A stretch of 46,768 nucleotides of DNA from NCBI RefSeq assembly GCF_002050515.1, contig NZ_LTAY01000025.1, positions 1 to 46,768 of the forward strand. Direction: 5' to 3'. Shown here in pieces: positions 1 to 8,124 of this stretch. Below the pieces are notes generated by a model that was not told where the DNA came from, ran no database searches, and saw only the letters and a list, made by a program, of their open reading frames with translations. Every line of letters starts with the position of its first letter. The stretch's first letter is position 1. The DNA is from Clostridium thermobutyricum DSM 4928 (GTDB lineage: Bacteria; Bacillota; Clostridia; Clostridiales; Clostridiaceae). The position numbers and the translations under genes were made by a program.

Positions 1-58
1 AAATAATATAGAATAAGTAATCTTTATGTAGGCATCAATAGTTGAAAGGGGAAAAAGG

Positions 59-1150
59 ATGAAATTAAATTTAAAAACAAATACTAATATTGTATATGGC
101 AGAGGAATTTTAGAAAAGTACGGAACAGAAATGTTAAAGCTTGGAGAAAAGCCTTTAATTGTATCTGGGAAAAAATCATCAAAAAATAGTCAAGGTTATA
201 AAGATTTATTAGAATTTTTCAAAAAAAATGATATAAAATACTCTGTTTATATAAAATCAGAGATTATGGCAAATATAAAAGATATAGAAGAAGGAGCTGA
301 GATAGGAAGAAAGGAAAAATGTGATTATGTTGTAGCAGTAGGTGGAGGTACAACAATAGATATTGGAAAAGGAATTAGTATTCTTTTAAAAAATAAAAGT
401 ATAAAAAATAGAGGAAATGTCCCATTAGTTACGATTCCTACTATATCTGGGTCAGGTAGTGAAACAAGTAAATACGCAGTAATAAATTTAGATGAAATAA
501 ATTTTTATACTATAGAAGTAGAGCCTAATATGGCTATAGTAGATCCATATTATACAAACAAGATAAATATAGAATTAGTTAAAAACTCTAGTTTAAATGG
601 ACTAAGTAATTTAATTGAAGGTTACTTAAATGAAAATATAGATAAAGAAAATGAAAGAATAGCTATTGAAGGCTTAAGAAGATTTGGAGAATCAATAGAT
701 AATTTATTAGATTGTAATATTTCTTCAAGAGATAGAGAAAATTTATCAATGGCGTCTATACTAGGTGGAATATTATTAAATAGATATGGAAGAGGATTAT
801 TTAACGTATTAGGAGAAACTTTATCATACAATGGTAATTTAAGTCTTGGAAAATCAAAAGGGATACTTTATAATGAATATCTTAAAAAGTTTAGAAAAGA
901 AAAAAAATTAAACAACATAATAAATGTACTAGGATTTTCTACATTTAGAGACTTAAGCAAAACTATAAATAAATTGAGTAGTTATAATAAAGTAGAATTA
1001 GAAAAATTAGAAGTTGAAAAATTAGCTAAAATATCTATGCAAAGAATAATTAAAGAAGATAAAAAGCTAAAAAATGAAATATATTATGATATTTTCAATA
1101 TTTATTCAAATAGTTTGAAAAATAGAGAGCTTAATTATGATATAATCTAG
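59..1150 (+). CDS. Iron-containing alcohol dehydrogenase family homologue lacking metal ligands
   Basis: The 363-residue protein has the fold signature of group III iron-dependent alcohol dehydrogenases: a nucleotide-binding GGGTTIDIGKG at about residues 95-105 and TIPTISGSGSE at about 125-135. The family normally binds Fe or Zn through one Asp and three His. Here the DALTHAIE motif reads NGLSNLIE (about 180-187), so both ligands are Asn, and the later His-rich segment reads LFNVLGE (about 247-253). I find no histidine anywhere in the protein. It may therefore bind NAD(P) without metal catalysis, or do another job. The ATG start has a GGGG/AAGG-rich region just upstream. The next gene begins 24 bases downstream, suggesting co-transcription. 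The family call is firm; the function is unknown. Confidence 0.8.
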   Translation: MKLNLKTNTNIVYGRGILEKYGTEMLKLGEKPLIVSGKKSSKNSQGYKDLLEFFKKNDIKYSVYIKSEIMANIKDIEEGAEIGRKEKCDYVVAVGGGTTIDIGKGISILLKNKSIKNRGNVPLVTIPTISGSGSETSKYAVINLDEINFYTIEVEPNMAIVDPYYTNKINIELVKNSSLNGLSNLIEGYLNENIDKENERIAIEGLRRFGESIDNLLDCNISSRDRENLSMASILGGILLNRYGRGLFNVLGETLSYNGNLSLGKSKGILYNEYLKKFRKEKKLNNIINVLGFSTFRDLSKTINKLSSYNKVELEKLEVEKLAKISMQRIIKEDKKLKNEIYYDIFNIYSNSLKNRELNYDII

Positions 1151-1174
1151 TTAAAAAATGAAAAGAGGAGTAAA

Positions 1175-1588
1175 ATGGAGTACAAATTTAATTTTGAAGA
1201 AAAAGAATATATTTTAAACGAAGAAAATTTATTAGAATTAATAAATGATGAAGAATCCCCAGTTGAAGGTTTTGGTTTAGATGAAGTTTTAAGACTTTTA
1301 AATGAAGGAAATTTAGAGTTCGATAAAGCTTACTATAGCTCATCTTGTGATAGTTGTGATAGTAACTTTAAAGAGAAAAGAAATGTAAGTGAATATGTAG
1401 AAGGATTTTTCTATATATATACTAAAAATAAAAAATACGTTATAGCAAATATAGATAAAGATTATGAAGGTAAAACATATCATAAATTAGAACTTTTAGG
1501 TGAAGTAGATGATAGCTATATAGTAAGCATAATAATATGTAAAAATTGTGGTAAATTCATAATACAAATAGAGGAATTAGTAGTATAA
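1175..1588 (+). CDS. Small acidic protein with two CxxC pairs (DUF3785-like)
   Basis: This 137-residue hypothetical protein is acidic and has no signal peptide or membrane segment. It carries CDSC at about residues 58-61 and CKNC at about 122-125. The two knuckles are spaced as in a zinc ribbon or treble clef and could bind one Zn. The overall look resembles the clostridial DUF3785 family, but that is recollection and not a search result. An AAGAGGAG-type ribosome binding site precedes the ATG. It lies 24 bases after the histidine-free alcohol dehydrogenase homologue and ends at a strong terminator, so the two probably form a bicistronic unit. Confidence 0.7.
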   Translation: MEYKFNFEEKEYILNEENLLELINDEESPVEGFGLDEVLRLLNEGNLEFDKAYYSSSCDSCDSNFKEKRNVSEYVEGFFYIYTKNKKYVIANIDKDYEGKTYHKLELLGEVDDSYIVSIIICKNCGKFIIQIEELVV

Positions 1589-1589
1589 G

Positions 1590-1620
1590 AAAGAGCTAGA
1601 ATAGTTTTCTAGCTCTTTTA
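1590..1620. terminator. Bidirectional terminator between the zinc-ribbon-like gene and ytaF
   Basis: Inverted repeat AAAGAGCTAGAA / TTCTAGCTCTTT with a short loop, A-rich on the left and T-rich on the right. It sits at the meeting point of convergent genes and overlaps the last bases of the minus-strand ytaF-like gene. Confidence 0.85.
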
Positions 1621-2235
1621 TAGTTTAGTAAAAGAGATTAAAAGCAAAATAAGGCCTGAAAGCCATGAAAGATTAATTTCTCTTTTACTAACTAATTTTT
1701 TCCCTAATAATATTCCAAATTTAAATGAAAGTACTCCTAAAATAAAACAAAGTACTATAAGAAGTACATAATTTATTTGCATAAAGCTAATACCAATTCC
1801 AACTGCTAAACTATCTAGTGATAATGCTAAAGATAAGTAAACACTTTCTTTTAATGATATAGCCTTTGATTTATCAAAGTCAGCAGATTTTTCGTCTATA
1901 TAAACATTTAAAGCAAAGTTCATATCAAAAGCTTTAAAAGTTAAAGGTTTCTTATGAAGCGAAAACTTTTTAAAATATTTCTTTATTAATACTTCAAAAA
2001 GTTTATATAAACCAAGTGAAAAAAATATTACAAAGCTTATTTTATTTGGAAGTCCTTCTGGAATAAAATTCATTAAAGATATACCAAATAAAATTGCTAA
2101 AGTAAGCATTAAAGCTGAAATGAAATTAATTAAAATAATAGAGGAATTTGGTATCTTAATATTATCAGAGCCATAAGCTATACTTGTAACAAAAGAATCT
2201 AATATAAGTGAAATAACTAAAATAAAGATACTCAT
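1618..2235 (-). CDS. ytaF: Sporulation membrane protein YtaF (MntP-like)
   Basis: A 205-residue polytopic membrane protein with about six hydrophobic helices. It opens with a helix containing LILDSFVTSIAYGSDNIKIP and has a second matching element, SLALSLDSLAVGIGISF, near residues 134-150. These duplicated acidic-residue helices are the hallmark of the MntP/YtaF family, and the length matches YtaF (about 210 aa). MntP members export manganese. YtaF members are found in spore-formers and their substrate is not established. The ATG has GAGGT a few bases upstream. The gene stands alone, convergent with the preceding pair and divergent from the VTT gene. Confidence 0.75.
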   Translation of the reverse strand: MSIFILVISLILDSFVTSIAYGSDNIKIPNSSIILINFISALMLTLAILFGISLMNFIPEGLPNKISFVIFFSLGLYKLFEVLIKKYFKKFSLHKKPLTFKAFDMNFALNVYIDEKSADFDKSKAISLKESVYLSLALSLDSLAVGIGISFMQINYVLLIVLCFILGVLSFKFGILLGKKLVSKREINLSWLSGLILLLISFTKL

Positions 2236-2510
2236 TTTTTTTACCTCAAATAAATTGATTAATATAGTATATGTATTAGATTTGGGCTTGCTACATTAAT
2301 CGACAAAAAAGGAATTTTTGATTACTTCCATACTATAAAAATATATTAAATCTTTTTAGTTATAGATGTAATCTATTTTTAAAAGGTTGTTAATGCATAA
2401 TAAGAAAATTATAAAATTTTAGATAGAATTTCTAAGTTTTATAAGGTTTGAAGTAGCCATATATTTTAGTTTAGTTTATAATTAAAAGAGTAAAAGAAGG
2501 GAAGTTGAGA
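2236..2510. other. Divergent intergenic region, no gene seen
   Basis: About 275 bases separate ytaF (minus) from the VTT-domain gene (plus). Both promoters must lie here. The sequence is A+T rich, and I saw no convincing coding frame, riboswitch consensus or long inverted repeat. Confidence 0.5.
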
Positions 2511-3062
2511 ATGAATAATGTATTAAGATTATTAAGTGAGTATAGTCAATATGCAATTATTATAAGTATATTAATAAGTATAATAATTGCAATTTTAGGA
2601 CTAGTTCCTTCAGTTTTTGTCACTGGAGCAAATCTTATATTTTTTGGACCTTTTCTTGGATTTATAGTTTCTTTAGCAGGAGAAACTATAGGAAATTATA
2701 TAAGTTTTAAACTTTATAAAAAAGGCTTAAAGGAAAGCATCGAAAAAAGATTCTCTAAATATAAAATTTTAGAGAAAATCTCAGAAAGTGAAGGAAATAA
2801 AGCTACTTTTTTAATTTTCCAAGCTAGAGTTATTCCATTTATTCCATCAGGAATAGTTACACTTGCAGCAGCTTTAAGTAAGATAGATGATTTTAGATAT
2901 ATTTTTGCAACTTGCATTGGTAAAATTCCATCTATAGGATTAGAAATGTTAGTTAGTTATGGAATATTAAAAAGTGGAGGAAAATATATTCAGTTGATTA
3001 TAGGCGTATTAGCTGTATATTTAATTTATAAAACATTTAAAAAGGAGACAAGCAATGTATAA
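2511..3062 (+). CDS. TVP38/TMEM64 (VTT/DedA-like) membrane protein
   Basis: A 183-residue integral membrane protein with a VTT (SNARE-associated Golgi) domain. Visible marks are the re-entrant segment FFGPFLGFIVSLAGETIGNY at about 46-65 and the FQARVIPFIPSG motif at about 104-115, which carries the conserved Arg and prolines of the family. DedA/VTT proteins are implicated in lipid scrambling and membrane homeostasis. I chose ATG at 2511 over TTG at 2505 because GAAGGG lies 9 bases before the ATG but only 3 before the TTG. The stop overlaps the start of the next gene by 8 bases, so translation is probably coupled to the phosphatase. Confidence 0.8.
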   Translation: MNNVLRLLSEYSQYAIIISILISIIIAILGLVPSVFVTGANLIFFGPFLGFIVSLAGETIGNYISFKLYKKGLKESIEKRFSKYKILEKISESEGNKATFLIFQARVIPFIPSGIVTLAAALSKIDDFRYIFATCIGKIPSIGLEMLVSYGILKSGGKYIQLIIGVLAVYLIYKTFKKETSNV

Positions 3063-3864
3063 ACTTATAGCAATAGATATGGATGGAACACTTTTAACAA
3101 GTGATAAAAAAATATCTGAGAGAACTAAAAAAGCAATAAAAGAAGCAAGAAAAAAAGGTGTTTATGTAGTATTAGCATCAGGAAGGCCAATAGATGGACT
3201 TTTAAAATATTTAGAAGAATTAGACTTATTAAGTGATGATGACTATGTATTAAGTTATAATGGTTGTTTAGTTCAAAAAAGTAAATCAAGAGAAGTTATT
3301 TGTGATGTTACTATAAAAGGAGAAGATTTAAGTTATCTTTATAATTTAAGTCGTGAAATAGGAGTAAATATTCATGCGTTTTCAAAAGAAAGAGGGCTTA
3401 TAACTCCTAAAAATAGTAAATATACTCAATATGAAGCAGATCAAAACTTTATAACATTAACAGAAGTTAGTCATGACAATATTGATAATAATGAAGATAT
3501 AATAAAAATAATGATGATAGATGAACCAGAAATTTTAGAAGCTGGAATTAAAAAATTACCAAAAGAATTAAGTGATAAGTATAGTATGGCAAGAAGCGCT
3601 CCATTCTTCTTAGAATTCTTTAATAAAAATGCAGATAAAGGTGCTGGAGTTAAACTTTTAGCAGAGCATTTAAATATAAAGAGAGAAGAAGTAATAACAA
3701 TGGGTGATGCAATGAATGATTATCCTATGATAAAATATGCAGGGCTTGGTGTTGTTATGAAAAATGGTTCAGATGAGTTAAAAGAAATTGCAGATTACAT
3801 AACTGACACTAATGATAATGATGGTGTTGCAAAAGCAATTGAAAAATTTGTTTTAAATAAATAG
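3055..3864 (+). CDS. yidA: Cof-type HAD sugar phosphatase (YidA)
   Basis: A 269-residue haloacid-dehalogenase phosphatase with all four motifs: DMDGTLLTSD (about 8-17, Asp nucleophile and acid/base), ASGRP, a Lys in the KGAG segment, and GDAMNDYPM for Mg binding. Between motifs II and III is the C2B cap. The segment KIMMIDEPEIL and the SAPFFLEF stretch closely resemble E. coli YidA, a phosphatase of sugar phosphates, and the length is the same (about 270 aa). The start overlaps the preceding membrane protein gene. The physiological substrate cannot be read from sequence. Confidence 0.85.
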   Translation: MYKLIAIDMDGTLLTSDKKISERTKKAIKEARKKGVYVVLASGRPIDGLLKYLEELDLLSDDDYVLSYNGCLVQKSKSREVICDVTIKGEDLSYLYNLSREIGVNIHAFSKERGLITPKNSKYTQYEADQNFITLTEVSHDNIDNNEDIIKIMMIDEPEILEAGIKKLPKELSDKYSMARSAPFFLEFFNKNADKGAGVKLLAEHLNIKREEVITMGDAMNDYPMIKYAGLGVVMKNGSDELKEIADYITDTNDNDGVAKAIEKFVLNK

Positions 3865-3866
3865 TA

Positions 3867-3900
3867 AAAACATGTCCAAATATTAATTTGGACATGTTTT
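3867..3900. terminator. Bidirectional terminator
   Basis: Near-perfect inverted repeat AAAACATGTCCAAAT / ATTTGGACATGTTTT with a 4-base loop. It lies between the convergent yidA-like and propeller genes and includes the last codons of the latter. Confidence 0.9.
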
Positions 3901-4833
3901 ATTTTTATATTTTTTTATACAAATAGGTTCTGGGATTGGAATTTCATTAGAAAATTTATCTATTATTCCATTTTTTAAGCTAAATATAGAAATAGAATCA
4001 GATTTTAAATTACAAGAAAATAGTTTATCACTATCTAAGATAAAATCTCTTGGAGAATTTATTTTTTTATAAGAAAAGTTTTGTATATGCTTTAAGCTGT
4101 TATTTTCTAAAATTTTAAATACAGAAAAAGTATTAGTTTTTCTTTCAGATGTATAAATAAAATTATCATATATATGAATAGCAGCTCCTTCTAAATCATT
4201 ATTAAAATTTAAAGGTTTTATACTGTTAGATATATATAGTGTATCAATATCTATTTGAAACAATTCATAGGTTCCTTCTGTAATTAAATAAACAAAATTA
4301 TCCTTAAAATCTAAATGTCTTGGTTTTGATTTTTTCTCCAAGTTTATTTTAGTTATTGGCTTCAAGTTTGGAAAACTATAAACATTTAAACTAGAATTAT
4401 TTAAATCTACTATATAAAGTTTATCTTTATATACTCTACAGCAATGAAGTTTTCCGTTTTCTATAGAGATAGAATTTAGTTTTTGTAAAGAATAATCTGA
4501 AGTGATTTTATATAAAATGAATAATCCTTGATGATAATTACAAGATAAAACATAATCTTTATAAATTTCAACAAAACAAGGAGGACAATTAAAATCTTCA
4601 GCTTTATCTAATGGGATGAGGGAATCATTTTTTAATGAAAATAAAACTACACCCCCGCTATTAGAGTCTCCATGAGAAGAAATGAGAAAATTATTTTTTA
4701 TATCTATATAAGTTGGGTTATGAAGTTTAAATCTTTTTTCAAATGATCCATTATCATTTGAATCTAAAGTAAATTTATATATTCCTTTACTATATTTTTT
4801 TGTATATGTTCCAATTAAAAAATTTTTACTCAT
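3883..4833 (-). CDS. Lactonase-family seven-bladed beta-propeller protein
   Basis: A 316-residue protein opening with FLIGTYTKKYSKGIYKF, typical of the lactonase family that contains 6-phosphogluconolactonase Pgl (YkgB type). Repeating strand patterns of about 45 residues run through the sequence and fit a seven-bladed propeller. The segment KPRHLDF near the middle matches the usual H/K-PRH motif. Family members hydrolyse 6-phosphogluconolactone or other lactones, though clostridial examples are untested. There is no signal peptide, so it is predicted cytoplasmic. The ATG has AAGGAG a few bases upstream. It is transcribed alone, divergent from metA. Confidence 0.75.
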   Translation of the reverse strand: MSKNFLIGTYTKKYSKGIYKFTLDSNDNGSFEKRFKLHNPTYIDIKNNFLISSHGDSNSGGVVLFSLKNDSLIPLDKAEDFNCPPCFVEIYKDYVLSCNYHQGLFILYKITSDYSLQKLNSISIENGKLHCCRVYKDKLYIVDLNNSSLNVYSFPNLKPITKINLEKKSKPRHLDFKDNFVYLITEGTYELFQIDIDTLYISNSIKPLNFNNDLEGAAIHIYDNFIYTSERKTNTFSVFKILENNSLKHIQNFSYKKINSPRDFILDSDKLFSCNLKSDSISIFSLKNGIIDKFSNEIPIPEPICIKKYKNKTCPN

Positions 4834-4949
4834 ATAAAATCTCCTTAAAGTGAATTTACTTTATTATAGCATTAAAGAAGAAATAGAAAAATTATTTAAA
4901 AATTTCTTTTTAAGTAAAAATATGGTTTAATGAAATAGGAGGGGATATT

Positions 4950-5864
4950 ATGCCATTGAAAATACCAAAAAATTTACCAGCATTTTCGGTTTTAACTAAA
5001 GAAAATATATTTGTAATGAATGAATTGCGTGCTAATAATCAAGATATAAGACCACTTAAAATAGGAATATTAAAGTTAATGCCAAAGAAAATAGAAACAG
5101 AAAATCAACTTTTAAGGCATTTATCTAATACACCACTTCAAGTTGAAATAAAGCTTATAAAGACTAGAACATATAAATCTCAAAATACATCACAGGAACA
5201 TTTAGAGAAATTTTATTCATATTTTGATGAGATAAAAGAAGAAAAATTTGATGGTCTTATAATAACAGGAGCTCCAGTTGAACAAATTGAATTTGAAGAT
5301 GTTATATATTGGAATGAATTAAGAGAGATAATGGAATGGAGCAAAAAAAATGTATATTCAACATTTCATATATGTTGGGGAGCTCAAGCGGGACTTTATT
5401 ATCATTACAAAATAGATAAAAATATTTTAGAGGAAAAGAAATTTGGGATTTTTGAGCATTACGCTGTAGAAAAAGATAGTTTGTTATTAAGAGGATTAGA
5501 TGATATATTTTGGGCACCTCATTCAAGATATACTGAAATTAAAAAAGAAGATATATTAAAGATTAAAGATTTAAAAATATTATCTGAATCTAAAAAAGCA
5601 GGTGCTTTTATTATAAGTGATAAAGATTATAAGCAAATATTTATAACAGGACATTTAGAATATGAAAGAGATACTTTAAAAAATGAATATCTAAGAGATC
5701 TAGAAAAAGGAATTGATATAAAAATTCCAGAAAATTATTTTGAGGATAATAATATAGAAAAAAGAATTCAAGTTAAATGGAGAGGGGCTGCCAATATAAT
5801 TTTTAGTAATTGGTTAAATTATTGTATTTATCAAAATACACCATATGACATTGAGTTAATATGA
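4950..5864 (+). CDS. metA: Homoserine O-acetyltransferase (MetA family)
   Basis: This 304-residue enzyme activates homoserine for methionine synthesis. The catalytic triad of the MetA family is visible at its usual numbering: Cys142 in HICWGAQAG, His235 and Glu237 in FITGHLEYE. Residue 111, in [12 protein letters not shown], is Glu. In this family Glu111 goes with acetyl-CoA use and Gly111 (as in E. coli) with succinyl-CoA, so acetyl-homoserine is the likely product despite the name homoserine succinyltransferase often given. The ATG is preceded by AGGAGGGG. No S-box or T-box leader fits in the 116 bases upstream. It is monocistronic, with a terminator after it. Confidence 0.92.
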   Translation: MPLKIPKNLPAFSVLTKENIFVMNELRANNQDIRPLKIGILKLMPKKIETENQLLRHLSNTPLQVEIKLIKTRTYKSQNTSQEHLEKFYSYFDEIKEEKFDGLIITGAPVEQIEFEDVIYWNELREIMEWSKKNVYSTFHICWGAQAGLYYHYKIDKNILEEKKFGIFEHYAVEKDSLLLRGLDDIFWAPHSRYTEIKKEDILKIKDLKILSESKKAGAFIISDKDYKQIFITGHLEYERDTLKNEYLRDLEKGIDIKIPENYFEDNNIEKRIQVKWRGAANIIFSNWLNYCIYQNTPYDIELI

Positions 5865-5875
5865 TATTAAAAAAA

Positions 5876-5919
5876 TATTACCATTTTTAAAAAAGTTTAG
5901 AGATGGTATTATTTTTTTT
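5876..5919 (+). terminator. Terminator downstream of metA
   Basis: Short stem TACCAT / ATGGTA with an A-rich loop, followed by a run of eight T residues. Confidence 0.6.
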
Positions 5920-5929
5920 AACAAAATTA

Positions 5930-5959
5930 TTGTATATTTAATAAATTTCGTTATATAAT
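5930..5959 (+). promoter_or_regulatory. Predicted sigma-A promoter of the NSS symporter gene
   Basis: TTGTAT at 5930-5935 and TATAAT at 5954-5959, separated by 18 bases, sit about 40 bases before the TTG start of the symporter. Confidence 0.55.
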
Positions 5960-6000
5960 CAATAAGTATTAAAATTTTAGTAGAAATGGAGATGATTTAG

Positions 6001-7353
6001 TTGGAGCAAAATAGAGAGAAATTTTCATCTGGACTTGCAGTATTTTTTGCAACACTAAGTTCGGCAGTTGGTTTAGGAAATATATGGATGTTTCCTTTTG
6101 TAGTAGGGGAAAATGGTGGTGCAGCTTTTATTATAATTTATTTGATTTGTATCCTTATAATAGGAATACCTACTTTAATTAGTGAATTTATTGTTGGAAG
6201 AAGTACCAGAAAAAATATTTATGGTGCAGTTTCAGAGGTTACTGATAAAAAAGGGTTCAAAGTTATAGGAATTATTGGACTTTTAGCATCTTATATGATG
6301 TTATTTTTCTACACTGTAGTAGCAGGATGGGTATATTGTTATGTGTTTAAAGCGTTAGCTGGTAGCTTTAAAGGTATAACAGCAAGTGGAGCAGTAAATA
6401 TGTTCAATGAAGCAAGTGTAGGACCATTAGGACCAATAGTATGGCAAATAGTTGCTTTAATAGTTGCTGGTATTATTCTTGGTATGGGTGTTAAGAGTGG
6501 AATAGAAAAAATAACTAAAATATTAATGCCTGTACTTGTAGTACTTCTTATTGTTTGTGCAATTAGAAGTGTAACTCTTCCAGGAGCTATGCAAGGAATT
6601 AAATTTTTATTACAACCAAACTTTTCTAAAGTAAACTTAAGTGTTATTCTTTCAGCACTTGGACTAGCATTTTTTAAATTATCAGTGGGAACAGGATCAA
6701 TGTATACATATAGTAGTTATTTTACAGATGACAATAATCTTATTAAAACTGGTGTAAAAGTGGCTCTTGCAGATACTTGTGTGTCACTTATAGCTGGACT
6801 TGCAATATTTCCAGCAGTTTTTGCATTTGGTCTTAAACCATCTCAAGGCCCAGGACTTTTATTTAACACAGTTCCACTTATTTTTTCAAAAATGGCAGGT
6901 GGAACAATATTAGGAATAGTATTTTTCCTTTTAACTGCTATGGCAGCAACAATGGCAACTATTTCAATTGTACAAGTTCTTATTGCAACATTTACAGAAC
7001 AATTTAAAATTGAAAGAAAAAAAGCTATAGTTATAAATATAGTTATAATAGTAGCTTTTGGAATTTTAGCTGCATTATCAGCAAATCCTGAAGGAGTATT
7101 AGGACAATTTAAGATTTTTGGAGATACTTTCTTTAATTTATTTAGTGATATTGTTTCAAATATTCTTTTACCTATAAACGGTATTTTAGTAACTATACTT
7201 ATTGGTTATTTTGTAAGTAGAGATACTATAAAAAATCAATTAACTAACAATGGAACTATAAAAAATGAAGCTATAGTAAAAATAATGTTTTTTACTATAA
7301 GATATATTACACCAATATTAGTTTTAATAGTATTTTTAAAGACATTTATATAA
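6001..7353 (+). CDS. Sodium-dependent transporter of the NSS (SNF) family
   Basis: A 450-residue polytopic membrane protein with about 11 hydrophobic helices. It opens with SSAVGLGNIWMFPF, the unwound TM1 sodium/substrate site of neurotransmitter:sodium symporters, followed by NGGAAFIIIYL. Bacterial 11-TM members such as MhsT and TnaT carry amino acids, especially hydrophobic or aromatic ones, with Na+. The substrate here is unknown. It starts with TTG, supported by GGAG about 10 bases upstream; the first internal Met lies inside TM1 and would be too late. It is probably a single-gene unit ending at the terminator at 7373-7402. Confidence 0.88.
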   Translation: MEQNREKFSSGLAVFFATLSSAVGLGNIWMFPFVVGENGGAAFIIIYLICILIIGIPTLISEFIVGRSTRKNIYGAVSEVTDKKGFKVIGIIGLLASYMMLFFYTVVAGWVYCYVFKALAGSFKGITASGAVNMFNEASVGPLGPIVWQIVALIVAGIILGMGVKSGIEKITKILMPVLVVLLIVCAIRSVTLPGAMQGIKFLLQPNFSKVNLSVILSALGLAFFKLSVGTGSMYTYSSYFTDDNNLIKTGVKVALADTCVSLIAGLAIFPAVFAFGLKPSQGPGLLFNTVPLIFSKMAGGTILGIVFFLLTAMAATMATISIVQVLIATFTEQFKIERKKAIVINIVIIVAFGILAALSANPEGVLGQFKIFGDTFFNLFSDIVSNILLPINGILVTILIGYFVSRDTIKNQLTNNGTIKNEAIVKIMFFTIRYITPILVLIVFLKTFI

Positions 7354-7372
7354 AATATGATATAATCTATAT

Positions 7373-7402
7373 AAGAATCCATATTACTATGGATTCTTTT
7401 TT
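7373..7402 (+). terminator. Terminator downstream of the NSS symporter
   Basis: Perfect stem AAGAATCCATA / TATGGATTCTT with loop TTAC, followed by a T run. Confidence 0.85.
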
Positions 7403-7425
7403 ATTATAAAGATGGGGATGATGCT

Positions 7426-8124
7426 ATGGAATATACAGTATTGTTGTGTGATGATGAAAAAGAAATATTAGATGTATTAGAGCTTTATCTGAATAAAGAG
7501 GGATTTAAAACAATAAAAGCGAAAGATGGCGTTGAAGCTTTAAATATAAGAAAAAAAGAAAAAATAGATTTAGCAATTATTGATATAATGATGCCTAAAA
7601 TTGATGGTTATAGAGTATTAAAAGAAATAAGAAAAGAAAGTAATATCCCAATAATTTTACTTTCAGCTAAAAGTCAGGATGATGATAAAATATTAGGACT
7701 TGATGTAGGAGCTGATGATTATATAACAAAACCTTTTAATCCATTAGAAGTTATGGCAAGGGTTAAGGCTCAGATAAGAAGAGTTTATAAATTAACAGAT
7801 GGTGAAGCTAATGAAAAAGATGTTATAGAGATTGGAGATATAGTTTTAGATAAATTTAATGTTAAAGTCAAATTTAAGGGGAATGACTTAGAATTAACTT
7901 CAATTGAATATAAAATATTAAAATATTTTATGGAGAACTCAGGAAGGATTTTAACTAAAAATCAAATTTTTGAGGAAGTATGGAACGAAAGTTTCTTAGG
8001 GGGAGATAATACAATAATGGTGCATATAAGTAGGCTTAGAGATAAAATTGAGGACAATGGGAGAACACCTAAATACTTAAAAACTATAAGAGGATTAGGT
8101 TACAGATTTGAAAAAAATATTTAG
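7426..8124 (+). CDS. OmpR/PhoB-family response regulator
   Basis: A 232-residue DNA-binding response regulator. The receiver domain (about 1-120) has the acidic pair Asp9/Asp10, phosphoacceptor Asp53 in IDIMMPKIDGY and Lys102 in TKPFNP. The winged-helix output domain (about 130-230) ends with the usual GRTPKYLKTIRGLGYRF. The receiver has the look of VanR-type regulators in Firmicutes. ATG with GGGGATG upstream. The sensor kinase gene overlaps its 3' end by 17 bases, so the two form one two-component system. Target genes and signal cannot be read from this sequence. Confidence 0.93.
   Translation: MEYTVLLCDDEKEILDVLELYLNKEGFKTIKAKDGVEALNIRKKEKIDLAIIDIMMPKIDGYRVLKEIRKESNIPIILLSAKSQDDDKILGLDVGADDYITKPFNPLEVMARVKAQIRRVYKLTDGEANEKDVIEIGDIVLDKFNVKVKFKGNDLELTSIEYKILKYFMENSGRILTKNQIFEEVWNESFLGGDNTIMVHISRLRDKIEDNGRTPKYLKTIRGLGYRFEKNI

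Noticed and set aside
4834..4949. SAM (S-box) or T-box leader ahead of metA
   Set aside because: The gap is only 116 bases and has no T-box sequence or S-box stems.
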